A DNA stretch of 64,000 bases from the NCBI RefSeq assembly GCF_013004645.1, contig NZ_JABEME010000001.1, forward strand, positions 682,001 to 746,000. Direction: 5' to 3'. The stretch is from Stenotrophomonas africana (lineage in GTDB: Bacteria; Pseudomonadota; Gammaproteobacteria; Xanthomonadales; Xanthomonadaceae). Shown one piece after another: positions 36,137 through 43,586 of this stretch. Within the stretch, counting starts at the first letter, position 1, and each line of letters starts with the position of its first letter. A model generated the notes under the pieces. That model had not been told where the DNA came from. It ran no database searches and saw only the letters and a list, made by a program, of their open reading frames with translations. A program made the translations under genes and the position numbers.

Positions 36137-36156
36137 AGTAGATGAAAGGTGTTGAC
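36137..36156 (+). promoter_or_regulatory. Tailocin promoter element, copy 2
   Basis: AGTAGATGAAAGGTGTTGAC again, here leading into TTGACC with no good -10, which suggests activator dependence. It is 31 bases before the Mor-like gene and heads the whole lysis and tail operon. Confidence 0.72.
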
Positions 36157-36187
36157 CTAAGTGACGGGATGGCAACAGTGGAGATCA

Positions 36188-36637
36188 ATGCCACTGACGA
36201 CACCCTTCATGAACGCCCTGCCCGACAGCATCCAGACCCTGGCCGAGGTCATCGGCGAATCCGCAGCCCTCACGCTGGTGCGTGCGTGGCCGCCGACCAC
36301 CTCCAGCACCACCGGCCGTCACCGCGTCATCGTCTACGTCCCCTCCACCCTGCCCGACCAGCATCGGCTGATCGACATCCTTGGCCACGACGTCGCCCGG
36401 CGGCTGGTCGCGCACTTCGGCGGCGAACTGTTGTTCCTGGCGTCCTGCTTCGCTGCCGGCGCGCACGAACGCCGTGAGCAGATCGCCCGCGCGGTCGCCA
36501 GCGGCATGCCGCGCGAACATGTGGCACGTGAGTTCGGTGTCTCGCAGACCACCATCAAGCGCGCCCTGCGCGGTGCCCGCTCCGCGCCACCACCGGCGGT
36601 CCATCCGGCCCTGCTCAAGGGTTACGCGCGCGCATGA
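36188..36637 (+). CDS. Mor-like transcription regulator
   Basis: 149 residues from MPLTTPFMNALPDSIQ (GGAG 5 bases before; an ATG at 36209 is an alternative). A central helical region (QHRLIDILGHDVARRLVAHFGG) followed by an HTH (REQIARAVASGMPREHVAREFGVSQTTIKRALRGA) matches the layout of Mor/C activators of Mu-like phages. As first gene of the late operon it is the best in-window candidate for the regulator acting on the 20-bp promoter elements. Its stop overlaps the holin start (ATGA). Confidence 0.7.
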   Translation: MPLTTPFMNALPDSIQTLAEVIGESAALTLVRAWPPTTSSTTGRHRVIVYVPSTLPDQHRLIDILGHDVARRLVAHFGGELLFLASCFAAGAHERREQIARAVASGMPREHVAREFGVSQTTIKRALRGARSAPPPAVHPALLKGYARA

Positions 36638-36984
36638 ACGAAAGTGACCTGCTGGCCGGTGTACCGGACTGGGCCAAGTACCTGGGGGGAACCTCGGGCG
36701 TGCTGATCGCGGTATCGCTGTGGCTGCGCCAATGGTTGTCGTCAGCCAAAGTCGACCGTACCGCCGACGAAGCCACCAGCAACACGCTGCGCACCCTGCA
36801 GGAGCAGCTGGCCGCCGAACGCACCCGCGCCGACGGCCTGATGCACGAACGCGAGGCAATGGCGCAGGAGATCGGCCAGCTGCGCGGCGAGGTCAGCGCC
36901 CTGCGCGCACAGATCGTCCAGCAGAGCGTGCAGATAGACGCGCTGCTGGCGCTGGTGCGCAAACAGCCGGGAGCCGCTGCATGA
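36634..36984 (+). CDS. Putative holin (membrane anchor plus coiled coil)
   Basis: 116 residues: one hydrophobic segment at about residues 15-33 (YLGGTSGVLIAVSLWLRQWL) followed by a long coiled coil (LRTLQEQLAAERTRADGLMHEREAMAQEIGQL). Position directly before the endolysin, with ATGA overlaps on both sides, makes a holin or holin-accessory role likely. A single membrane helix is unusual for classical holins, so the assignment rests mainly on context. Confidence 0.6.
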   Translation: MNESDLLAGVPDWAKYLGGTSGVLIAVSLWLRQWLSSAKVDRTADEATSNTLRTLQEQLAAERTRADGLMHEREAMAQEIGQLRGEVSALRAQIVQQSVQIDALLALVRKQPGAAA

Positions 36985-37466
36985 CCGCCGCCACAGCCAT
37001 CGCCCTCGGCGGCGCCAATGTCGCCGCATTCCTGGACATGCTGGCCGTGTCCGAAGGCACCGACTTTCCCGGCCAGCGCTCGCGTGACCGTGGCTACGAC
37101 GTGATCGTCGGTGGCCAGCTGTTCAGCGACTACCGCGACCATCCCCGGGTGCTGGTGTCGCTGCCGCGCTATGGCATCAAATCCAGCGCCGCCGGTCGCT
37201 ACCAGTTCCTGCGCAGTACCTGGGATGACCTGCGTGCACGGCTGGACCTGCCCGACTTCGGCCCGGTTTCGCAGGATCGCGCAGCGGTTGCGCTGCTCAA
37301 GCAGTGCGGTGCCTACGAGCTGATCCGACTGGGACGTTTCGATGCCGCCGTCACCGCGGCCCGGCGCATCTGGGCGTCGCTGCCCGGCGCCGGCTATGGG
37401 CAGAAGGAACATGCGCTGGAAACACTGCGCGTGGCCTACCGCACCGCCGGTGGAGCCCTGCAGTGA
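36981..37466 (+). CDS. Endolysin, lambda R-type lysozyme/transglycosylase
   Basis: 161 residues. FLDMLAVSEGTDF supplies the catalytic glutamate; GYDVIVGGQLFSDYRDHPRVLVSLPRYGIKSSAAGRYQFLRSTWDDL follows the lambda R (GH104) pattern. It cleaves peptidoglycan glycan strands to release tailocin particles. There is no signal peptide, so it needs the holin. Overlaps holin and Rz by 4 bases each. Confidence 0.92.
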   Translation: MTAATAIALGGANVAAFLDMLAVSEGTDFPGQRSRDRGYDVIVGGQLFSDYRDHPRVLVSLPRYGIKSSAAGRYQFLRSTWDDLRARLDLPDFGPVSQDRAAVALLKQCGAYELIRLGRFDAAVTAARRIWASLPGAGYGQKEHALETLRVAYRTAGGALQ

Positions 37467-37840
37467 CACCCCTCGCCCTGCGGTTCCGAATCGGCCTGCT
37501 GGTCCTTGCCGGAAGCCACGCAGGCTGCGCCTGGCTGGGGTGGACGCTACGGGACCGCAGCGCAGACCTCGCCGATGCCAGCGCCCAGGCCGCACAGCAG
37601 GCATCGCGCGCTGACTCGGTGCAGGCCGCACACCAGCAGAACCTCGCCAATCTCCGTACCAGCGCTCAGGCCGAATCACGGCGCCTGGCCACGCAGGCCG
37701 AACGCACCCGGCAATTCACCAACCTGCAACAGGACATCGAGACCCATGCCAAGACGCCTGGCCGTGATCGCGGCGACGCTGATGCTGAGTTCGTGCGCAT
37801 CTGGCGCGAAGCCAACGCCGGCCGCGCCCTGCCTCGTTGA
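37463..37840 (+). CDS. Rz-like inner-membrane spanin
   Basis: 125 residues with a GTG start overlapping the endolysin stop (GTGA). One N-terminal membrane helix (FRIGLLVLAGSHAGCAWLGWTL) is followed by a coiled coil (DASAQAAQQASRADSVQAAHQQNLANL), as in Rz i-spanins that join with Rz1 to fuse inner and outer membranes in lysis. The Rz1 gene starts inside it in another frame. Confidence 0.85.
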   Translation: MTPLALRFRIGLLVLAGSHAGCAWLGWTLRDRSADLADASAQAAQQASRADSVQAAHQQNLANLRTSAQAESRRLATQAERTRQFTNLQQDIETHAKTPGRDRGDADAEFVRIWREANAGRALPR

Positions 37841-38093
37841 TCTCAGCATCGCACCGGCGCAGTTGCGTGCGCCGGACGAGCTGCCGGACCTGCAGGCTGC
37901 CACCGATGATGCACTGCTGCGCAACCACGTTGCGGTCGCGCGGCAGTACCACGCGCTGGCCGATCAACTACGAGCGCTGCTGTGCAGCCTCGGCAGTCAG
38001 CGCGGCATCACCCTCAACGGCGCGGTTCCGGTAACGCCTCCAGGCTGCGGCGTCGCTGCCGGCCACAACCACGGCGCTGTGCCGGCCTTCTGA
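37746..38093 (+). CDS. Rz1-like outer-membrane lipoprotein spanin
   Basis: 115 residues; signal peptide MPRRLAVIAATLMLSSC with lipobox LSSC (Cys17), then SGAKPTPAAPC. It overlaps the last 95 bases of Rz in a different frame, the classic Rz/Rz1 arrangement. It is longer than lambda Rz1 (60 residues) and carries extra helical sequence. Confidence 0.82.
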   Translation: MPRRLAVIAATLMLSSCASGAKPTPAAPCLVDLSIAPAQLRAPDELPDLQAATDDALLRNHVAVARQYHALADQLRALLCSLGSQRGITLNGAVPVTPPGCGVAAGHNHGAVPAF

Positions 38094-38105
38094 TTCCGCC
38101 GCGGG

Positions 38106-38124
38106 CGGCCACGCCTGCAATGCC
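38106..38124 (+). repeat. Intergenic 19-bp element, copy 1
   Basis: CGGCCACGCCTGCAATGCC, in the 116-base gap after Rz1; identical to 39353-39371. Confidence 0.8.
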
Positions 38125-38209
38125 GTGCCGCTCAGGTGATGGCAACACTGGCTGCAGACCGCGCGTGCCACAAGGCCACGTGCTTCCACCATTCACTACA
38201 TGAGCTGAT

Positions 38210-38764
38210 ATGGCGACTGACTCCCCCTCCCCGACGCTCGACACACTGCACGGCGCCATCGAAACTGCCATCCGCGAACGCTTTCCGGACTTCGCAACCG
38301 TCGAGTTCTATCGCGAGACCAGCACCGAAGGCATGCCCACACCGGCCTGCCTGCTGGCACTGACCCGCTGTGACCGCAGCCGGGAAGGCAATGACGGCAG
38401 CGGACTGCTGCAGGCGGTGCTGCGTTTCGAGGCACGCGTCGTCGTAGCGGCCGATAGCACCGCAGGCGCGCTGCACCTGCGCAATGCCGCGATTGCACTG
38501 GCCACCTGGCTGCACCAGATAGGCCGCTTCCACGGCGCCTCCAGCGGCGCGATCGACGTGATCGCTGCCCTGCCCGAAGACACCGCAACCGCACAGCCCG
38601 GCCTGCACAGCTGGATCGTCGAATGGTCACTGCCGGTCGCGCTGGGCGACAACGCCTGGGACGATGAAAGGGGCCCAGTGCCGCAGGCATCCTATAGCTT
38701 CGCGCCAGAGATCGGCCTTGACCATGCGACGCGCTACCAGCCCCTGCCGGAGCGCGCGCCATGA
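38210..38764 (+). CDS. Putative tail terminator/completion protein
   Basis: 184 residues. No clear motif, but length, an alpha/beta pattern with LHLRNAAIALATWLHQ, and position just before baseplate gene V correspond to tail-terminator or completion proteins (P2 R/S position; Gp37-like family in other tails). It would cap the tail tube. Overlaps gpV by 4 bases (ATGA). Confidence 0.6.
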   Translation: MATDSPSPTLDTLHGAIETAIRERFPDFATVEFYRETSTEGMPTPACLLALTRCDRSREGNDGSGLLQAVLRFEARVVVAADSTAGALHLRNAAIALATWLHQIGRFHGASSGAIDVIAALPEDTATAQPGLHSWIVEWSLPVALGDNAWDDERGPVPQASYSFAPEIGLDHATRYQPLPERAP

Positions 38765-39351
38765 GCGCCGAACACGCACGTTTGATCGGCAATCTGCTGA
38801 TGATCGGTGTCGTGCGCGAGCTGGACGAAGCAGGCGGCCGCGTGCGCGTAGATGCCGATGGCATGCTCACCGACTGGATTCCCTGGCTGGAACGCCGGGC
38901 CGGACCCGGCGTGCGCAGCTGGTGCGCGCCCGAGCCGGGCGAGCAGGTCGTACTGGCGTGCCCCTATGGTGACCCCGGCCAGGCGCTGGTACTCGGCAGC
39001 CTGTACCAGGACCGCTTTCCGCCACCGGCCGACTCGCGCCTGCGGCAACGCACCGAATTCGCCGACGGCAGCACCATCGAATACGACCAGGAAACCACCA
39101 CCCTCAACGTCCATGTCGGCAGCGGCAAGGTCATCGTCACCTGCGCGAATGCACAGGTGATCGCCAGCGAATCGATCGTGCTCGATACACCGTCGATCAA
39201 GGCGACCGGCAACCTGGACGTCAGCGGCGCGATCAATGCGGGCAAGGACATCAGCACACCCGCCGAGATCAAGGCAGGTGCCATCGGGCTGAAGGCACAC
39301 AAGCACACCGCGCAGGGGCCGACCGCTCCGACCACGCCGGCGCAGGCCTGA
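38761..39351 (+). CDS. Baseplate spike protein gpV
   Basis: 196 residues: OB-fold domain (LLMIGVVRELDEAGGRVRVDADGMLTDWIPWL), central beta-helix repeats (VIVTCANAQVIASESIVLDTPSIKATGNLDVSG) and apex AHKHTAQGPTAPT. The HKH matches the HxH iron site at the tip of P2 gpV, the membrane-piercing needle of contractile tails. Confidence 0.92.
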   Translation: MSAEHARLIGNLLMIGVVRELDEAGGRVRVDADGMLTDWIPWLERRAGPGVRSWCAPEPGEQVVLACPYGDPGQALVLGSLYQDRFPPPADSRLRQRTEFADGSTIEYDQETTTLNVHVGSGKVIVTCANAQVIASESIVLDTPSIKATGNLDVSGAINAGKDISTPAEIKAGAIGLKAHKHTAQGPTAPTTPAQA

Positions 39352-39352
39352 T

Positions 39353-39371
39353 CGGCCACGCCTGCAATGCC
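39353..39371 (+). repeat. Intergenic 19-bp element, copy 2
   Basis: CGGCCACGCCTGCAATGCC, directly after the gpV stop and 32 bases before gene W. Confidence 0.8.
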
Positions 39372-39403
39372 CTGAAAAACCGCACTTCACGACGATAGAG
39401 GCC

Positions 39404-39742
39404 ATGCGAGGAATCGACGCCAACACCGGCAAATCATTGGATGGGCTCGCCCATCTGCACCAGTCCGTGCGTGACATTCTCACCACGCCCCTTGGCTCCC
39501 GCGTACTGCGCCGCGAATACGGCTCGCGCGTGTTCGAACTGATCGATGCGCCGACCAACCGCTCGTTGCGCATGGACCTGATCGCGGCCACCGTCGACGC
39601 GCTCGCGCGATGGGAACCGCGTCTCCACGTCGAGAACGTCGACGTCTCCCTCCCCGCCCCCGGCGTGATGATCCTGGCAGTGACCGGAATCCATCTGCCC
39701 GACGGCGAGGCCATCACCATCGAAGGAATCGAGGTTCGCTAA
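39404..39742 (+). CDS. Baseplate wedge protein gpW (GP25-like)
   Basis: 112 residues. HQSVRDILTTPLGSRVLRREYGSRVFELID is the GP25/gpW lysozyme-like wedge signature with the conserved EYG. It is part of the baseplate that starts sheath assembly. Next gene starts 2 bases after the stop. Confidence 0.93.
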   Translation: MRGIDANTGKSLDGLAHLHQSVRDILTTPLGSRVLRREYGSRVFELIDAPTNRSLRMDLIAATVDALARWEPRLHVENVDVSLPAPGVMILAVTGIHLPDGEAITIEGIEVR

Positions 39743-39744
39743 CC

Positions 39745-40641
39745 GTGGCATCCGGCTCGTTCACCAGTGTCAATCTCTCCCAGCTGCCTGCACCGGCGGT
39801 CATCGAAGTGCTCGATTTCGAAGCCATGTTCGATGAGTCGCTGACTGCGCTCCAGGCCCTGGATCCCACCTTCGACGCGCTGTTGCCGTCGGACCCGGCA
39901 TTCAAGATCCTCGAGGTCTGCACCTACCTGCGCCTGCTCGATCGCCAGCGCGTCAACGACGCAGCACGTGGCGTGATGTTGGCATATGCGGTCGGCAGCG
40001 ACCTGGATCATCTCGCCGCGATCTTCGGCATCGCCCGCCAAGTGCTTGACCCGGGCAAGCCACAGCAGGGCGTCCCACCGCGCTACGAAAGTGACGAGGA
40101 TTTCCGACGCCGTATCCAGCTGGGGCCTGAAGGTTTCAGCGTGGCCGGACCGGAGGGCGCGTATGTCTTCCATGCACTAAGCGCCGATCCTCGGGTACTC
40201 GACGCAAGCGCCACCAGCCCCACGCCGGGCGAGGTCGTGGTCTCGGTGCTGTCGCGCGAGGCGGATGGAACCGCCACCCAGGGCCTGCTCGATATCGTCG
40301 AGGCGAAGCTGAGTGCGGATGACGTGCGTCCGCTGACCGATCACGTAGTGGTGAAACCCGCTGCCATCGTCAACTACTCGGTTGACGCTGCACTTTTCAC
40401 CTTTGCAGGCCCGGATTCCCAAGTTGTGCTGGCCGAAGCGCGCACCCGCCTTGACCGCTACATCAGCGAATCGCATCGGCTCGGTCGTGACGTCACCCGT
40501 TCGGGACTGTTCGCCGCACTGCATGCCGAGGGTGTGCAGCGCGTGGAGATCAGCAGCCCGGCGAAAGACATCGTGGTCGATCGTACCCAGGCCACGCACT
40601 GCACCAGTGTCACGCTGACCCATGGCGGCAACGATGAGTGA
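39745..40641 (+). CDS. Baseplate assembly protein gpJ
   Basis: 298 residues, GTG start. It has the gpJ features DFEAMFDESLTALQALDPTFDALLPSDPAFKILEV at the N-terminus, AYAVGSDLDHLAAIFGI, and a P-loop-free central domain with PRYESDEDFRRRIQL. Baseplate wedge component linking W and I. Overlaps gpI by 8 bases. Confidence 0.93.
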   Translation: MASGSFTSVNLSQLPAPAVIEVLDFEAMFDESLTALQALDPTFDALLPSDPAFKILEVCTYLRLLDRQRVNDAARGVMLAYAVGSDLDHLAAIFGIARQVLDPGKPQQGVPPRYESDEDFRRRIQLGPEGFSVAGPEGAYVFHALSADPRVLDASATSPTPGEVVVSVLSREADGTATQGLLDIVEAKLSADDVRPLTDHVVVKPAAIVNYSVDAALFTFAGPDSQVVLAEARTRLDRYISESHRLGRDVTRSGLFAALHAEGVQRVEISSPAKDIVVDRTQATHCTSVTLTHGGNDE

Positions 40642-41413
40642 CGCTGCCACCCGCCTGATCGGCGCGCGTCTGCGCGGTGCCATCGATGGGCGAAACCGTA
40701 CCTTCCGTCATCCGGGTGGTGCACTGGCGACCTTGCAGGCGGTGTACCGTACCGACCAGCAAGGACGGCAGCGGTTGCGCGATGTTGCCATCAGCGGCGC
40801 CACGGTCACCCTGTCGGTCGCCCCGGCACCCGGCACGCTGATCGAGGGTGACGCGCAGATCGTGGTTCCGCATGCCTCCAGCCTGCTGCCACCCAATGCC
40901 ACCCACGCCGAACGTGGACTGACCCGCGCCATCGTCGCCCGTCCGCTTCCGGTGGACATCACCGCACTGTGGGACGCCGACCGCTGCCCGACCGCGTTGC
41001 TGCCCTGGCTGGCCTGGGCGCTGTCGGTTGACGAATGGAAAGCGTACTGGCCCGAAGCCGTGAAGCGCGCCCGGGTGCGCACGGCCATTGCCATCCAGCG
41101 CCGCAAGGGCACATGGGGCAGTGTGCGCGACGTCGTCGCAGCGTTCGGCGGATCGATCCTGATCCGCGAATGGTGGGAGATCCAACCGAGAGGTACGCCC
41201 TACACCTTCGAAGCCGTGATGACCATCGCCAACCAGGGTGGCGAAACCGCAACAGGCAAGTTCGTCGATGACGTCATAGGCGAGATCAACCGAACAAAGC
41301 CTGTGCGCTCGCACTTCACCTTCACCCAGGGCATGCAGGCCGACACCGCTGTCGGCGTACTTGCAGGCGCCCACGCCACGGCGTTCCGCCGCATCCAACT
41401 GACCGGAGAGTAA
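40634..41413 (+). CDS. Tail protein gpI with N-terminal extension
   Basis: 259 residues. The gpI domain begins at about residue 84 (SLLPPNATHAERGLTRAIVARPLPVDITALWDADRCPTALLPWLAWALSVDEW) and is full length. The preceding 80-odd residues (LRGAIDGRNRTFRHPGGALATLQAVYR...) form a beta-rich domain absent from P2 gpI (176 residues). gpI attaches the fibre to the wedge, so the added domain may be a second adaptor. Confidence 0.88.
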   Translation: MSDAATRLIGARLRGAIDGRNRTFRHPGGALATLQAVYRTDQQGRQRLRDVAISGATVTLSVAPAPGTLIEGDAQIVVPHASSLLPPNATHAERGLTRAIVARPLPVDITALWDADRCPTALLPWLAWALSVDEWKAYWPEAVKRARVRTAIAIQRRKGTWGSVRDVVAAFGGSILIREWWEIQPRGTPYTFEAVMTIANQGGETATGKFVDDVIGEINRTKPVRSHFTFTQGMQADTAVGVLAGAHATAFRRIQLTGE

Positions 41414-41420
41414 CCCCCGC

Positions 41421-42890
41421 ATGCGTTTGAAAATCACTGATGCCGGCTTTGCCAAGCTGGTCAATCCGCCGAACACCGGTACCAACGCGGTGCTCGTGAC
41501 CCAGATCGGCCTGACTTCCACTGCATTCACGCCATCGGCAGGCATGACCACACTTCCTGGCGAGATCAAGCGGATCGCAACCTTCGGTGGACAAGCCGTG
41601 GGTGACGACACTCTGCACCTCACCATCCGCGACGACAGTACGTCCGCCTACAGCCTGCGAGGCTTCGGCCTCTATCTGGCAGACGGCACATTGTTTGCCA
41701 CCTTTGGCCAGGCCGATCCGATCATGGAAAAGACGGCAGAGTCAATGCTGCTGCTGGCCACCGACACGCGCTTTTCCGAGATCGATACCACGCAGATTCA
41801 GTTCGGCAATGCGGAGTTCATCTACCCTCCCGCCACCACTGAGGTGCAGGGCGTGGTCGAGCTGGCCACCAGCAGCGAAGCCGAAGACGGTAGCGACACC
41901 CAGCGCGCGATCACGCCACGCGGCCTTCGTGCATTCATCGACAAGCGTTTCGGCAGCACTGCGCCGACGACGTTCGTTCGCACGCTGCTGTCGATCGCTA
42001 CGGATACGGCGTTCCGCTCCGCGCTGGGCCTCAAATCCGCAGCATTGAAGGATGAGGGTGCCGACAAGGGCCTTGATGCCGATCTTCTCGACGGTCGCCA
42101 CGGTAACCATTACCTGGACTGGCGCAACATGACCGGCGTTCCTTCCAGCGTTCATGTTCCCGGTCAGGTGATCCTGTTCGCCGGCGCGACGGCCCCCAAC
42201 GGCATGCTTCTGTGCAATGGCGCGGCCGTTCCACGCGCTTCGTATCCAGCACTTTTTGCTGCCATCGGCACCCGCTATGGCTCCGGCGATGGCACAACCA
42301 CGTTCAATCTACCGCTGATGCGCGAAGGCACGGTGGTCGCGCACACCACTGATCCGCAATCCGTCGGCACATTCACGGCCGGCGCAGTCATCGCGCACGC
42401 GCATACAGGCACGACAGAGAACGCCGGGCTGCACGGTCACGCGGTAAGCATCGGCAATGCCGGCAGCCATGCCCATGGCGCAAGCGCCAGCGCTGTCGGG
42501 GACCATGCCCATGGTGCCTGGACCGATGCGCAAGGGAATCACAACCACGGCGTAAACGATCCCGGCCATTCCCACACATGGAACGGTCCAGCGTCCGGCG
42601 GCAGCGGTGGCTGGGCCGCGGCAACCGGTGCACGCCCCAATCCCACCGGCACCAGCCACAACGGCACGGGTATCTGGCTCAACGACGCAGGCAATCACGG
42701 GCACAACATCGGCATGAACGGCGCCGGTGGGCACACCCACTCGATCTCGATCGCGGCGGTCGGAGACCACAGCCATCCCGCCTCTCTCTCCAACGACGGC
42801 GAACACAGCCATGCCGTGAACGTGAAGCCTACCGGTGGCGACGCCAACCTGCCCGCCGGCCTCCGAATGATCTATTGCATCGCCTACTGA
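41421..42890 (+). CDS. Tail fibre (gpH-like) with His-rich tip
   Basis: 489 residues. N-terminal P2-type attachment domain (MRLKITDAGFAKLV), one fibre repeat (TEVQGVVELATSSEAEDGSDTQRAITPRGLRAF), a tail-collar domain (about 246-300, PGQVILFAGATAPNGMLLCNGA...RYGSGDGTTTFNLP) and a glycine-rich tip with about ten H-x-H pairs (SHAHG, DHAHG, NHNHG, GHSHT, GHTHS, DHSHP, EHSHA). The tip should determine target specificity and probably binds metal as in T4 gp37. Confidence 0.9.
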   Translation: MRLKITDAGFAKLVNPPNTGTNAVLVTQIGLTSTAFTPSAGMTTLPGEIKRIATFGGQAVGDDTLHLTIRDDSTSAYSLRGFGLYLADGTLFATFGQADPIMEKTAESMLLLATDTRFSEIDTTQIQFGNAEFIYPPATTEVQGVVELATSSEAEDGSDTQRAITPRGLRAFIDKRFGSTAPTTFVRTLLSIATDTAFRSALGLKSAALKDEGADKGLDADLLDGRHGNHYLDWRNMTGVPSSVHVPGQVILFAGATAPNGMLLCNGAAVPRASYPALFAAIGTRYGSGDGTTTFNLPLMREGTVVAHTTDPQSVGTFTAGAVIAHAHTGTTENAGLHGHAVSIGNAGSHAHGASASAVGDHAHGAWTDAQGNHNHGVNDPGHSHTWNGPASGGSGGWAAATGARPNPTGTSHNGTGIWLNDAGNHGHNIGMNGAGGHTHSISIAAVGDHSHPASLSNDGEHSHAVNVKPTGGDANLPAGLRMIYCIAY

Positions 42891-42900
42891 GGACACACGA

Positions 42901-43479
42901 TTGACCACTGAACCACGATTTGCGTACTCCTACGATCCGCAGACCAGGGCCTATATGGGCACGGTGAAGCTGCAGCCATCGCCAGACGGACGGTGGCATC
43001 TTCCGGACTACACCGTTGAGGCCGCACCTCAACGCGCCGCTGGCGACTACCAATCACTACGCCTGAGCCAGGATGGCAGCCACTGGGAGCTGGTCGATGA
43101 CTTCCGTAACCGGATGCTCTGGGACACGGTCACTTCTTCGGTGGTGCCCAATCGACTGGCGCTGGGCGAGAAGCTGCCGCCGGGCGTGACCCTGTCCGCT
43201 CCCTATCCGCTTACGGGAGGCGATGCGTACTTCAACGCCTGGAACGCTGACGCAGGTCGATGGGAGTTGAAGCCCGACTACAGCAACCGTCCACTGTGGA
43301 ATCGTGCCGATGGCAGCCTCGCCGCACCGCTGGCCCGCGGCCAGGCACTCCCAGCCAGCGTCATCGACCAGGCACCGCCCGCAGAGCGTAAAGGTCCAGT
43401 CACCTATGACGAAGCCAGCGCAGCCTGGGTGAGTGTGATTGCGCCCGGGGACGAACCAGCGACTCCGCAGCAGCTGTGA
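42901..43479 (+). CDS. Tail fibre assembly chaperone-like protein
   Basis: 192 residues with a TTG start behind GAGGA. FAYSYDPQTRAYMGTVKLQPSPDG and two WELxxDxxNRxLW-type repeats resemble the folded chaperones (gpG/gp38-like) that cap or trimerise the fibre. It lies directly after the fibre gene, the usual position. The family assignment is moderate. Confidence 0.7.
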   Translation: MTTEPRFAYSYDPQTRAYMGTVKLQPSPDGRWHLPDYTVEAAPQRAAGDYQSLRLSQDGSHWELVDDFRNRMLWDTVTSSVVPNRLALGEKLPPGVTLSAPYPLTGGDAYFNAWNADAGRWELKPDYSNRPLWNRADGSLAAPLARGQALPASVIDQAPPAERKGPVTYDEASAAWVSVIAPGDEPATPQQL

Positions 43480-43483
43480 CATC

Positions 43484-43499
43484 GGGCCACGGCTGCAAT
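43484..43499 (+). repeat. Intergenic element, diverged copy 3
   Basis: GGGCCACGGCTGCAAT matches 14 of 16 bases of the elements at 38106 and 39353. It also forms the left arm of a GGCCACGGCTG/CAGCCGCGGCC inverted repeat in the gap before the sheath gene. Confidence 0.6.
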
Positions 43500-43586
43500 T
43501 AAGCCAGCCGCGGCCAGATACGAAGATGTACCCATGCGGCGCAGATCGCGACCGCAGCACCCACCCAACCAAGGAAAAAACAACGC

